NCBI GenBank assembly: GCA_911728435.2
Contig: OU452200.1
Location: forward strand, 1,240,001 to 1,304,000
Direction of reading: 5' to 3'
From: Apoderus coryli
Taxonomy: Eukaryota > Arthropoda > Insecta > Coleoptera > Attelabidae
DNA length: 64,000 bases
Shown here: positions 55,874-64,000 of the stretch, in pieces
How positions within the stretch are numbered: position 1 is the first letter of the stretch
Layout: each line of letters opens with the position of its first letter
The notes under the pieces: model-generated
What the model was told of the DNA's origin: nothing
Seen by the model: the letters and a program-made list of their open reading frames with translations, nothing else
Databases searched by the model: none
Translations under genes and position numbers: made by a program

Positions 55874-56495
55874 TTTAGTAATGTATTGCCAAATATCTCA
55901 TTAAATTGTTTTATTGCAACGTTCCAAATGAAAATTGCTGGTAAATATAAATAGAGAAATAAGTTTCATCGTGTGTAAAATTGCAATTTATATATACCTA
56001 CACGTTTATTCTTGCATTATATTTTTTCCGATCCTATATAGTTCAATAATACAAACACATTGGCTACATCCATTGACTGTAGGTAGATGTTATAAAACAT
56101 GAAAAGCTAAAAAAGCGTTGGTTATTTTGGTAATTACACCGTATAGCGTAGCAGGCCTAGTATCAAAAAAAAATAAATGATTTGATGGCCGGTTTAATTA
56201 ATGAACCCATATGCCAGTTTTTCTAGATCAGCGATTTTTATTTATTTTTTTTTTTCATCATTTCGTTAATATTATTTTAATTTACGTGGAATTTACTTTA
56301 AACCCCTTTGAAGTTGAGCAATTTGGCTCGCCAACTACTGTCAGTGAATTATAAATTAACTAATGTCCCACGATGAATTGCTGCGATCGATTTTTTGGAA
56401 ATTTACCAAAGGATAATTTGAAATTGAGTTCGGAAATCCGTCAAAACTATTTTTTTTTTATTTTCTGTTATGATAACCAACAAAAAAACCGACAT
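55874..56495. other. Non-coding stretch
   Basis: Nothing recognised. Confidence 0.5.
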
Positions 56496-56499
56496 TATA

Positions 56500-57299
56500 A
56501 AGTACGTAAAAGGCACTTTGAACTCTTTGTTATGTCGTCAGTTTTGTAAACACTATCTCACTACTAATTTGTCAATGGCTCAAAAAAGGCTCGTGTCGAT
56601 TGGTCGAAAGAAATGCTCAAGAAATACGACGAACCACGTCTATGACATCGTGACAAGTGATGAATCGTGGATTTACACATATGAGCCCGAAAGTAAACAG
56701 CAGTCGACTGTATGAATGTTTCAAGATGAGCCAAATCCAAGAAAAGTTGTTCGCGCACGAAGCACTTCCAAGCAAATGGTCGCCTGTTTTATCGGCAAAA
56801 CTGGACATGTCGCAACCGTACCACTAGAACAACGCAGAACAGTCAATTCTGAGTGGTACACAACTATTTGTTTGCCAGTTGTCTTCCAAGAAATCAGGAA
56901 AACCAACCGCCGAAGACGGATCCTTCTTCACCACGACAATGCGAGCTCTCACACATCGACTCAAACAACTGCATTTTTGAGCACCCAAAACATCGATTTG
57001 ATGAGTCATCCGCCGTATAGTCCTGACTTGGCACCGAATGACTTCTTTTTATTCCCGTACGTAAAAAACAAACTGAGAGGTCAACGTTTTTCGACACCTG
57101 AAGAAGCAATTGCTGCATTCAGAGTGCATGTTTTGGAGATACCTGAATCAGAGCTGCAAAAGTGCTTCGACAATTGGTTCAAACGCATGCAAAAGTGTAT
57201 ACATCTTCATGTGGAATATTTTGAAAAACAATAAAGTGATTTTCGATGATTAATATTTGTTTTTGTTCTCTAATCCTGAAATATAAAAGGCAACCCTCG
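56500..57299 (+). pseudogene. Mariner transposase (DD34D), 5'-truncated, with 3' end
   Basis: The catalytic aspartates are visible: VYDIVTSDESWIYTYEP (near 56645), ILLHHDNASSHTS (near 56925) and HPPYSPDLAPNDFF (near 57015), with 34 residues between the second and third. One in-frame TGA (56713-56715) stands where tryptophan is expected, and a frame shift lies near 56615. The coding end is at 57234. The 3' terminal repeat ends in GGCAACCCTCG at 57299. The N-terminal DNA-binding part and the 5' end are missing. Close relative of 43436-44014. Confidence 0.85.
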
Positions 57300-57371
57300 T
57301 CTTAGTGTTAGGTACTGTAATTATGCACGAATGATTTTTGGTTCAGCATATCGGACATCATATAGGCAAAC

Positions 57372-57803
57372 GTGGCAGATGTCTCCATATATCTTTTGAG
57401 GGTTCTGAGTCTAATATACACTAGGTGCTCTTCGATGGAGAAGCACAGTGACTGTCATTCATTCATACGGTCAGGGTTCTTAGCGAAAAATTGTTACCAA
57501 AATCATATTGCGTCAAAGCAACTAGAAACAACAAATGCTTTCACTGTGACTAGGTTTATTCAAGAAGAATTAGCGGCATTAGCGGCTGTTCCCACTGGCA
57601 ATCTCTTAATTTTGTTGTCGGATGCAGCAAATTATTCGCTTTTACCTCAGCCCGTTTTAACAGGATGGGGTACATGGCTGAAAGCTGCAATTTCTTATGC
57701 AGAGAATTTTGGTAATTTCAGATTTGTCAAAGGATTCTTTTCACTTTTAAATGCAAAAGAAATCTGTAAAATAAGAAAATTAAGCGGTAGCTTTTGTTTA
57801 TAA
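57372..57803 (+). pseudogene. hAT-like transposase fragment
   Basis: From about codon 60 the frame resembles a hAT-like protein of insect genomes, with LPQPVLTGWGTWLKAAISYA and ENFGNFRFVKGFF, where R is usual in place of G in LTxWGTW. The first 55 codons look unrelated. Ends at TAA 57801-57803. No catalytic residues can be assigned. Confidence 0.55.
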
Positions 57804-57839
57804 AATGCAAATACGGTTTTGTGTCTAAATCTCCGAATG

Positions 57840-58575
57840 AATTAGAGGCATGTACAGAATCACGCAATTGGTAAGAGACTCTCAGTCAGCTTTCAGAAAT
57901 GTCCAGGGTAAAATTGAGGAAGAAATATTTGAAAAACTTAAAAAAGTCTTGGCAAAAAATAACGGTTGCCAAAAAAATGACGACTCGGAGGAAGAATACC
58001 AAGAAGAGACCGACGAAATCGATATCCCACAAGACATGATACTTATAGAACCGGACACTGATGTCGACTCTTTCAGTTTTTTTCAGACCCAATTACAAAC
58101 CTCGTCTCAGTCAACCGATAGACGTAATTGGTCAAAACTTGTATATCCCCAGAAAGTAGTTGATTTTGTTGCCGATTCTGGGATTACTGATATTGGGAAG
58201 AATATTGACACTCTAACGCCAGGAAAACTTGTTCAGCTCTTTTTCTCCGATTTTGAATTGAGTCCATTGTTTTTCAAACAAAGTTGTATAGCCAACAAAC
58301 TGCCACTGCGTCTAAAGTTACAAACACAGAGGAAATAAAAACTTTTTTGGTTATGAATTTGTTGATGGGACTAAAACGTCTTCCCAGCTACAGGGATCAC
58401 TGGAGTAGTGCTCCAGATATTCATGATTCCTATATTCGCTCTTTGATGTCTGTAAAGCATTTTAGTCGGATCCTTTCAAATTTACATCTAAATGATAATG
58501 TCATGATGCCAAAAAAAGGTGAACCTGGCTACGATGAGCTTTACAAAGTGAGGCCACTCTTATCTAATAAGTAAT
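57840..58575 (+). pseudogene. piggyBac transposase N-terminal half
   Basis: Acidic N-terminal region (57960-58060), then QLFFSDFELSPLFFKQSC. A frame change near 58290 leads to TNTEEIKTFLVMNLLMGLKR with LPSYRDHWSSAPDI, FSRILSNLHLNDN and PGYDELYKVRPLL. This is the N-terminal part of the piggyBac DDE domain, before the first catalytic aspartate. It is cut at 58575. The TTAA-flanked piggyBac at 62148 contains the complementary later parts but has its own ends, so the two need not be one element. Confidence 0.8.
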
Positions 58576-58917
58576 AATACTGTTATATAATGTAAATGAA
58601 AGATAAGGTCTATTAAATAATTATAATAATAGTATTATGAATAATGTTTTGTTAATATTCCTTTTTGTATATTTTTCAAATTTTTTGCACATTTTGAATA
58701 AAGTACATGCATAATATTTATGCCCATATTTATTTCATATTTTTGTGCATATTTGCACGTGTTTACTATGTAATCAAGTAAACAGAGGCGACAAAGTCCA
58801 ACTATAAGTATTTTTAAACGTAAATTAAAGGCGCTTGTTACCATACAAGCTTTTTATAGTGTAGACGAGTTCGTGGCTTTGTTAAATTGAAAGGATCAAG
58901 CACAACAGTATTTGTTT

Positions 58918-58956
<39 letters not shown>

Positions 58957-59760
58957 TATATTTTTAACATATTATTATTAAAGCGATTGAATAAAAAAAT
59001 TTGAATTTGAAATTTAAGGCATAGCACCATGGTCAAATGAAGCATTACGTCTAGGAAATATATTTACACTTTCACAGACGTTTGAACCAGTTTTTCATAT
59101 TCAAATAATATGTCAAATTTAAATAAATGGCCCATTCAGAAGCATTGTTTCCCGTACACCCTGTACCTAACAAACAAGACTACCATAATAGCACAGATAT
59201 CATGGCATATTATTCGTTATCTATAGGATATGTATGTATTGTATAATATGAAGAGGAGCCATAGGTCGCGACCAAAGACACCCATTCCGAACCATCGTCT
59301 CTGGTTGTTATGTTGCCTTCTGTTTAATGCATGAATGCTTTCCTCTCTCTCTGTCTTCCTACTATCTACTCCACTTTGGAAGGTGAAGTAGTTGTGTTGT
59401 ACGTTGTATATACGTAGTAGGTATTGTTGTTATGGTCGTCGTGGACCGATTTAGGGGTACAATGCTTGGGACATGTGTCGTCTTATTGTTTCCAATGGTA
59501 TAACCGCTGTTTGGAATTCAAATCGGTTTTCGAGATGAGACTACTACTACTAACATACACACACATTGCCATCTATGTCTATATATGATATTTATTGACG
59601 TATCTATAATATTTCTGAACTGCGGATAAAGTAAAGGACAAACTCCAGATAGTTATATTTCTTAAAAAATAATAACAAGAATTTGAAACTCGAAAGATTG
59701 TCTATGCTTTCGCACAACTTCGAGATAGTAAGCTCTTCGTGTATTTTTTTTTTATTACTT
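58576..59760. other. Non-coding stretch with T36 run
   Basis: No gene recognised. A pure run of 36 T lies at 58920-58955. The sequence after it, ending AATAAAAAAATTTGAATTTG near 59005, resembles the LINE tail at 45885-45900. A TACAGGG-type end (ACACCCTGTACC) lies at 59156. Confidence 0.55.
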
Positions 59761-59769
59761 TTCACAAAC

Positions 59770-60740
59770 ATGTCAATATATAACTAAAATCCCATTAACG
59801 GGAGAATACAGAGACAAAACAAAACATCAATAAACAATAAAAAACAACAACAAACAACTAAAATACAGCACAAAGGCCGTAAAGCCCAGCATCCAACAGT
59901 CAAAACGCATACAGGATCTCCCTGCCCTTCGCGGTCGTTATTTATCTGCGCCTGTAAGTGTCGCTCTTCCTCTTCCTTGGTCTGTATTACCGCTGCTATA
60001 TATGCATCAATGATCCGCCATTGTTGCGGAGACTCTAGCATTTGGTTTACCAAGTTTTCCGGCTGTATATCGGTTCCCAGTTCTCAGTCATCAGAGTCTA
60101 TCTTACCAAATTTTTTCAGGTAACTCCAAAAGCATCCATGACCGGACATTGCTTGCGTTATGGAGTAATTTACTTCTCCAAACTCCCTATCGACCCATCT
60201 GTCTATATTTGGAATCAGTCTTTTGGTCCATCTTCCCCTGGTGTCTTCATCCCACATCCTTCGCCATTCCCACCTGGTTTGGTCGTTTGCCACCATTCTG
60301 ATCATTCCCTTGCTGACATTTGCGCGCTCTTTAGCAAGCAATCTTATAGGTGCTATCCCGGCTATAACCTGCGCAGCAGGAGCAGAAATCGTCCGTAGGC
60401 GCTGCACACCCTAACCCACATTTTTCTTTGGACACTCTGTAATATATTGCAGTAAGTATTCACTCTGAGGGCGTGGCTCCACACCGGCGCCGCGTACAAT
60501 AGTATAGAATGACCCACAGACATTAGGAGCCTTCTCTTGCTGGCCCTAGGACCATCAACATTCGGCATAAGTCTAGCCAATGCTGTTACTCTCTCCATGG
60601 CTCTCTTTGTCGTCCTTTGTAGACATTCTTGTGTCCAGCCAGACTCCCAGGTACTTTAGTTGTCGGTCCACCGTCACTTGTGTGTCCATTACCCTAAACT
60701 ATGAAAAGACGCCTAGCCCTCGTCGCCTAATAGCGTCTGG
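59770..60740 (-). pseudogene. R1-like LINE C-terminus and 3' UTR
   Basis: On the minus strand VDRQLKYLGVWLDTRMSTKD (60665-60610), LARLMPNVDGPRASKRRLLM and LLYAAPVWSHAL (60575-60480), then in another frame APAAQVIAGIAPIRLLAKER. WTKRLIPNIDRWVDREFGEV and YSITQAMSGHGCFWSYLKKF (60240-60110) are typical of R1-group LINEs. A stop interrupts at about 60084, after which QQWRIIDAYIAAVIQTKEEE continues. The 3' UTR runs to about 59770. It is 5'-truncated inside RT near 60740. Confidence 0.85.
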
Positions 60741-60944
60741 ATCTGAAATAACAAGAGTTGGTCGAGTGTGACCGAACAGGAACGAGAATAGAGTCAAGAG
60801 GATACCACCCCAAGCTCAGCGAAGAAAGTTTGAGAAAGGTAAATATCCGGTTAGGGCACCGCGGGTTCACCAAGCTCGTACTCACCAGATGTGAGCCCCT
60901 GAGGGAGTCTGTGACAGCTAAAACTCTCGATTGGCGTTGTGTAC

Positions 60945-61095
60945 TGTAGATTGCAGTGAAGTCGTTAGCCTTTAGCTTCTCTTCACATTGGTCCAAAGAG
61001 ATTTTCTGTGAATGACTAATCCAGAGATAGCCCAGTTGCTTGAATATTTTTATGAAGTTGATGATCTCTCTGAGTGCAAATTGCCTCGCTGTCGA
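60945..61095 (-). mobile_element. Degenerate LINE 3' end (RNase H family)
   Basis: Aligns along its whole length with 62735-62890, read as the minus-strand element. Shared blocks are TGTAGATTG, AAGTCGTT, TTTTCTGTGAATGACT, AGCCCAGTTG and GAAGTTGATGATCTCTCTG. Much older than the copies at 18086 and 62729. Confidence 0.6.
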
Positions 61096-61099
61096 CTCA

Positions 61100-61925
61100 T
61101 TACAGTATTCTAAATTAAATCAATTCCTATCTAGTGCTTTCTTGTCAATGCAAATTCCATCTCCGAATATACAACAACTCACAACTTACGACTCAATCCG
61201 ACTCAGTCGAAAACTATGGTTTTTGGTCCTAAAAGGAAGATGATTATATTGAAACAGAACTTAGCAATTTCCATAAATCAAGTTCGAATACCTTTTGTCG
61301 AGTCGGCTAAGAACCTAGGATTTCCTATGGCATCACATGTTATTACCCGTGTTTGGATGTTTAGAATTCTGCAAGCAAGAGTTCAGAAGATTCAGAACTC
61401 TTGTTGCCGATTGGTGTGTGGGCTGGAAAGTTTGATCACGTGACGCCCTCATTTCGATCATTCCGGTGGCTGAAGATGGGTAATATTTTTAAATATCTGT
61501 TTATGTGTAGTGTTAAACGGACTAAGTTTTTATTTCGTCAGACGATCCACACTCTCAATCTGAGCAACCAAAATAAGCTCACAATGCCCCTGTATACGAC
61601 AGCCATGCTTCTAAGAAGTTTCACTTATAATTCTGGAAATATGTTCAACCACTATACTGAGTGTAACACCCTATAAGTTTAAGAATTGGCTAAAGGAACA
61701 TTTACTTGCATGTCAATGAGTTTTATTATTGTATTGTATTTTTTTATATGTTTAATTTATTTTATTTTGAATTATTTGTAGTTTACTTTATATTATTCTA
61801 TTTTGTTTATTCTCTGATTTTCTATTTTGTTTTGTTTTGTATTGTTTACTTCGTGTAATGGGTTCAGTATGATTGGCCTTTGGCTAGACTTCGCCCATTT
61901 AAAAATAAAGGCCTCAATTTAACAA
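61100..61925 (+). pseudogene. Jockey/CR1-like LINE C-terminus, internally deleted
   Basis: HNLRLNPTQSKTMVFGPKRK (61180-61230) and PFVESAKNLGF belong to the region just after the catalytic core. It jumps to RILQARVQKIQNSCCRLVCG and, in another frame, VTPSFRSFRWLKMGNIFKYL, the C-terminus. About 40-50 residues are missing between the blocks. The 3' UTR ends in CTTCGCCCATTTAAAAATAAAGG at 61886-61908, similar to the LINE end at 1-119. Confidence 0.75.
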
Positions 61926-62058
61926 CTGGAGTACTGAAAATTATGGCAACGCGTGTTTTAATTTTAAGGCATAGAAAAACATCAATGGGTGCTCCTCATC
62001 ACCCAAAAAAACAAAAATGTATTGCCGAATTGCTTGTTGCATAAAGTAATGAAACTAT

Positions 62059-62102
62059 TAGTTATGTTGGAAATTTGTTTCACACTACCATGCTATCACC
62101 AG
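62059..62102. repeat. Dispersed repeat, copy 2
   Basis: Matches 15507-15550 in the same orientation. Confidence 0.55.
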
Positions 62103-62369
62103 ACGGACCAAAAACATCTTGTTGTCAAATATATATTCGGTCGTTAACCCTTAACTACTATAAGCCGGGTCGGAGAGACCCATGGCATAGCCGTTAACCC
62201 CACCTAACTTCATCTAACTGAAGCGTTGTTTAGCTGCTTGGTCCCGTGAATGTGCAGGACCTTTAGATGCTTTATAGTGCTGTTGTTTTTTTGCCATCCG
62301 CAAGTTATAGACGCACTAGGGTCCCAGAGACCCAGTGATAGTATTAGTGCGACTTTTGACTAAAATATA

Positions 62370-62706
62370 ATAAAAAGTATGGCATAAAAGCTCAAATTCT
62401 AGCAGACTCAAAAACATTTTATATGTATAACGCAGAAGTTTATACGGGAAAAAATGAGACTCAACAGAAAAAATCTAATTTCTTACACCCGACGATTGTT
62501 GTATTGCGTATGACAGAACCGATTTATCACTCTAATTGGAATGTCACAGGTGACAATTGGTATACATGCATTGAACTTGTTCGTGAACTACAGAAGACAG
62601 GTCTTACATATGTAGGAACAGTCAAAAAGATTAAGAGGCACCAGAATTTTTACCCAGTAGACAAACACCTGTGGATTCGTCCATTTTTGGATTTACTTCT
62701 GACATA
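62370..62706 (+). pseudogene. piggyBac transposase, middle segment
   Basis: KKYGIKAQILADSKTFYMYN then EVYTGKN and VTGDNWYTCIELVRELQKTG, with the aspartate in DNWYT as a catalytic residue, then YVGTVKKIKRHQ. The frame is interrupted by a stop at 62704-62706. The first catalytic aspartate block is missing because the element begins after it. Confidence 0.8.
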
Positions 62707-62728
62707 ACGATTGTATCGCATGTTCCTA

Positions 62729-63143
62729 GATTGTAGATTGTTTTTCGGAGTCGTTTAGGCGGTTTGGCCTCCCCTCACTTCGACCGGCAGAAGATCTTTT
62801 GTGAATGACTCTAATCTATGAATTGCCCAGCTGTCCCACACTTTTCATAAAGTTGATGATTTCTCTGGGGGCTAAATTCCTTGCCTCGTCGGGTGTTAGG
62901 GTCACCCCTCCAAGGTGTTTTAGCCTTTTGCAGAAAAGTGCCATGCATGCGCAGCACGTGTTCTGTTGTCACTGTTGCGTCTTCGCAAAACCGACAAGTG
63001 TCGTCCTCGGTTAGGCCCATCTTTTTGAGATCACTGGGTGGTGTCCCGTAAAAAGGCCTGTAATTCGCCTTAGGTCGCTTCTCTCCAGTTGGATAAGCTT
63101 CCCTGCGTTGGCCTCTGAAGGTTTGATAAACCTCTTTGATTGT
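62729..63143 (-). mobile_element. LINE 3' fragment (RNase H family) inserted in piggyBac
   Basis: A 12-bp target duplication, CGCATGTTCCTA, lies at 62717-62728 and 63144-63155. The minus strand contains EANAGKLIQLERSDLRRITG, FTGHHPV, the DDTCRFCEDATVTTEHVL finger (with a short deletion near 62955) and the full 3' UTR. It ends in AATCTACAAT. The 5' truncation is at 63143, so only about 415 bp was copied. Confidence 0.9.
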
Positions 63144-63155
63144 CGCATGTTCCTA

Positions 63156-63720
63156 AAATGGCAAAGAGTGTTATTTTGATCTCCCCTATGCACCAAGATA
63201 ATAAAGTTGCTATACCTAAATGATACAAAGAAAACCGACATAAATTTGTTTTATAATTCCACAAAATCTGGTGTAGACTCTTTGGATCACAAGTGGGAAA
63301 ATTATTCAACTTCGTGACGTAGTCGTAGATGGTCAATGACCTTGTTTTTTGCTGTTTTAAATCTAGCTGGTGTCAATAGCTGAATAATTTATCAATTTTC
63401 CAAAAATGGAGAAGTGTCCTGTGGTTTATTTTTGAAATAATTGGGAAGAGAGCTATATTTACCACATATGAAGCTAAGCATTTACAATATTAATGCTTCT
63501 CGGCAGATTCGAAATCTTGCGGCAGAAATTATTGCAATTGAACTCACTAATCAGGCAGAACCTCTACAAAATGAAGTGCAAAAGAAAAGTAAGCAATGTG
63601 GAATGTGTCAAAAAAAAAAGACAGGAAAACCAATTATGTCTGTTCAGTATGTAAAATAGCATAATGTCTGCAATGTTCCAATCAAATTTGCTCAAATTGT
63701 AAATGGTATATGATTATGTT
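63156..63720 (+). pseudogene. piggyBac transposase, C-terminal segment
   Basis: VPKMAKSVILISPMHQDNKV follows the LINE. In another frame LFYNSTKSGVDSLDHKWENY (near 63250) carries the conserved NxTKxGVDxLD block with the last catalytic aspartate. RSRRWSMTLFFAVLNLAGVN and LGRELYLPHMKLSIYNINAS follow. The cysteine-rich C-terminal domain has CGMC, then after a frame change CSVC and CLQCSNQICSNC. Several stops and frame shifts. Confidence 0.8.
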
Positions 63721-63856
63721 AACAACTTAAAAAAAATAAAAACAATTTTCACAGTGAAAACATTTTTTTTTTGGTAAAATAAATTATGGGTCCTACAAGA
63801 CCAATTTATAGTAGTAGTACTGCAACAAAAATGCGATGATAGTACTTAAGGGTTAA

Positions 63857-64000
63857 TCACTGCTACAAGAAAATATACAGTTGTCTCTGAATGTTTCTTT
63901 TTGCTCAATTGAAAGAAGTTGATTCTGATAAGTATGTGGATGTCAACAGTCAATATAGCAAGGTGATCATTCGATGTAGTTAACCTTCTATTTTAGAAAA
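63857..64000. other. Non-coding flank
   Basis: Nothing recognised in the last 144 bases. Confidence 0.5.

Larger units (their letters stand above)
62148..63852 (+). mobile_element. piggyBac-like element with TTAA target duplications
   Basis: TTAA flanks both ends (62144-62147, 63853-63856). The ends share CCCTTAAnTACTAT in inverted orientation. Both also carry a subterminal GGTC...GACCCA palindrome. The element holds only later parts of the transposase and was itself hit by a LINE (62729-63143). Without the LINE it would be about 1.28 kb, so it is an internally deleted, non-autonomous copy. Confidence 0.85.

Noticed and set aside
58920..58955. T36 run as a terminator or promoter element
   Set aside because: In this setting a homopolymer next to a LINE-like tail is more likely microsatellite growth; nothing links it to a transcript.
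60758..60996. Overlapping open frames on both strands between two LINE remnants
   Set aside because: Neither resembles a known protein, and the region lies beyond the truncated R1-like RT.
1..64000. CRISPR arrays, bacterial operons, tRNA or rRNA genes
   Set aside because: No regularly spaced direct repeats with unique spacers, no ribosome-binding-site patterns, and no tRNA cloverleaf noticed; gene content is eukaryotic transposons. A tRNAscan run would settle the tRNA question.

Overview
The window looks like a stretch of AT-rich arthropod, most probably insect, genomic DNA. It is almost entirely transposable elements in all stages of decay. I recognise no host gene, tRNA, rRNA or CRISPR array. 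The insect assignment rests on the mix of families: mariner with DD34D signatures, piggyBac-like ends, BEL/Pao, Ty3/Gypsy, Jockey/CR1-, R1- and RTE-like LINEs, and Penelope-like elements. No single feature fixes the species.

Layout. 1-4.2 kb: LINE tails and a Penelope-like foldback (1452-2008). 4.2-10.3 kb: a second foldback split by a young Ty3/Gypsy element (LTRs 4340-4586 and 9760-10006, one mismatch in 247 bp) whose pol is broken. 10-16.3 kb: LINE and Tc1/mariner fragments. 18-23 kb: a LINE 3' piece with RNase H, two LINE fragments facing away from each other with matching 3' UTRs, and a 206-bp tandem repeat. 24-26 kb: BEL/Pao and RTE-like remnants. 28.4-30.1 kb: a Tc1/mariner element at the centre of an older palindrome. 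30.2-32.6 kb: a DNA transposon with long terminal inverted repeats and an intact 566-codon transposase-like gene, the only long undamaged gene here. 33-36 kb: LINE, hAT and RTE-like pieces and a third foldback (36063-36342). 38-51 kb: LINE reverse-transcriptase fragments, a mariner foldback (41089-41732), a deleted mariner and a 65-bp tandem repeat. 53.3-58.6 kb: a Penelope-like GIY-YIG gene, a second Penelope copy facing it, mariner, hAT-like and piggyBac pieces. 59.7-64 kb: R1-like and Jockey/CR1-like LINE ends and a piggyBac derivative with TTAA target duplications that contains a LINE insertion.

The most interesting signal is a small RNA-like motif present in nine clear copies plus one weak one. 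It reads as a hammerhead ribozyme: a CTGAWGA core, a stem whose two sides change together between copies, GAAA, a short self-complementary ACGT or ACATGT, and a third helix that forms between the flanks. One copy lies directly downstream of the Penelope-like GIY-YIG gene, and five lie in three foldback elements that share 12-13-bp target duplications and a one-sided extension of about 35-40 bp. All copies but one carry an extra base between the core and helix II. The second main candidate is the transposon at 30201-32612, whose transposase family I cannot name.
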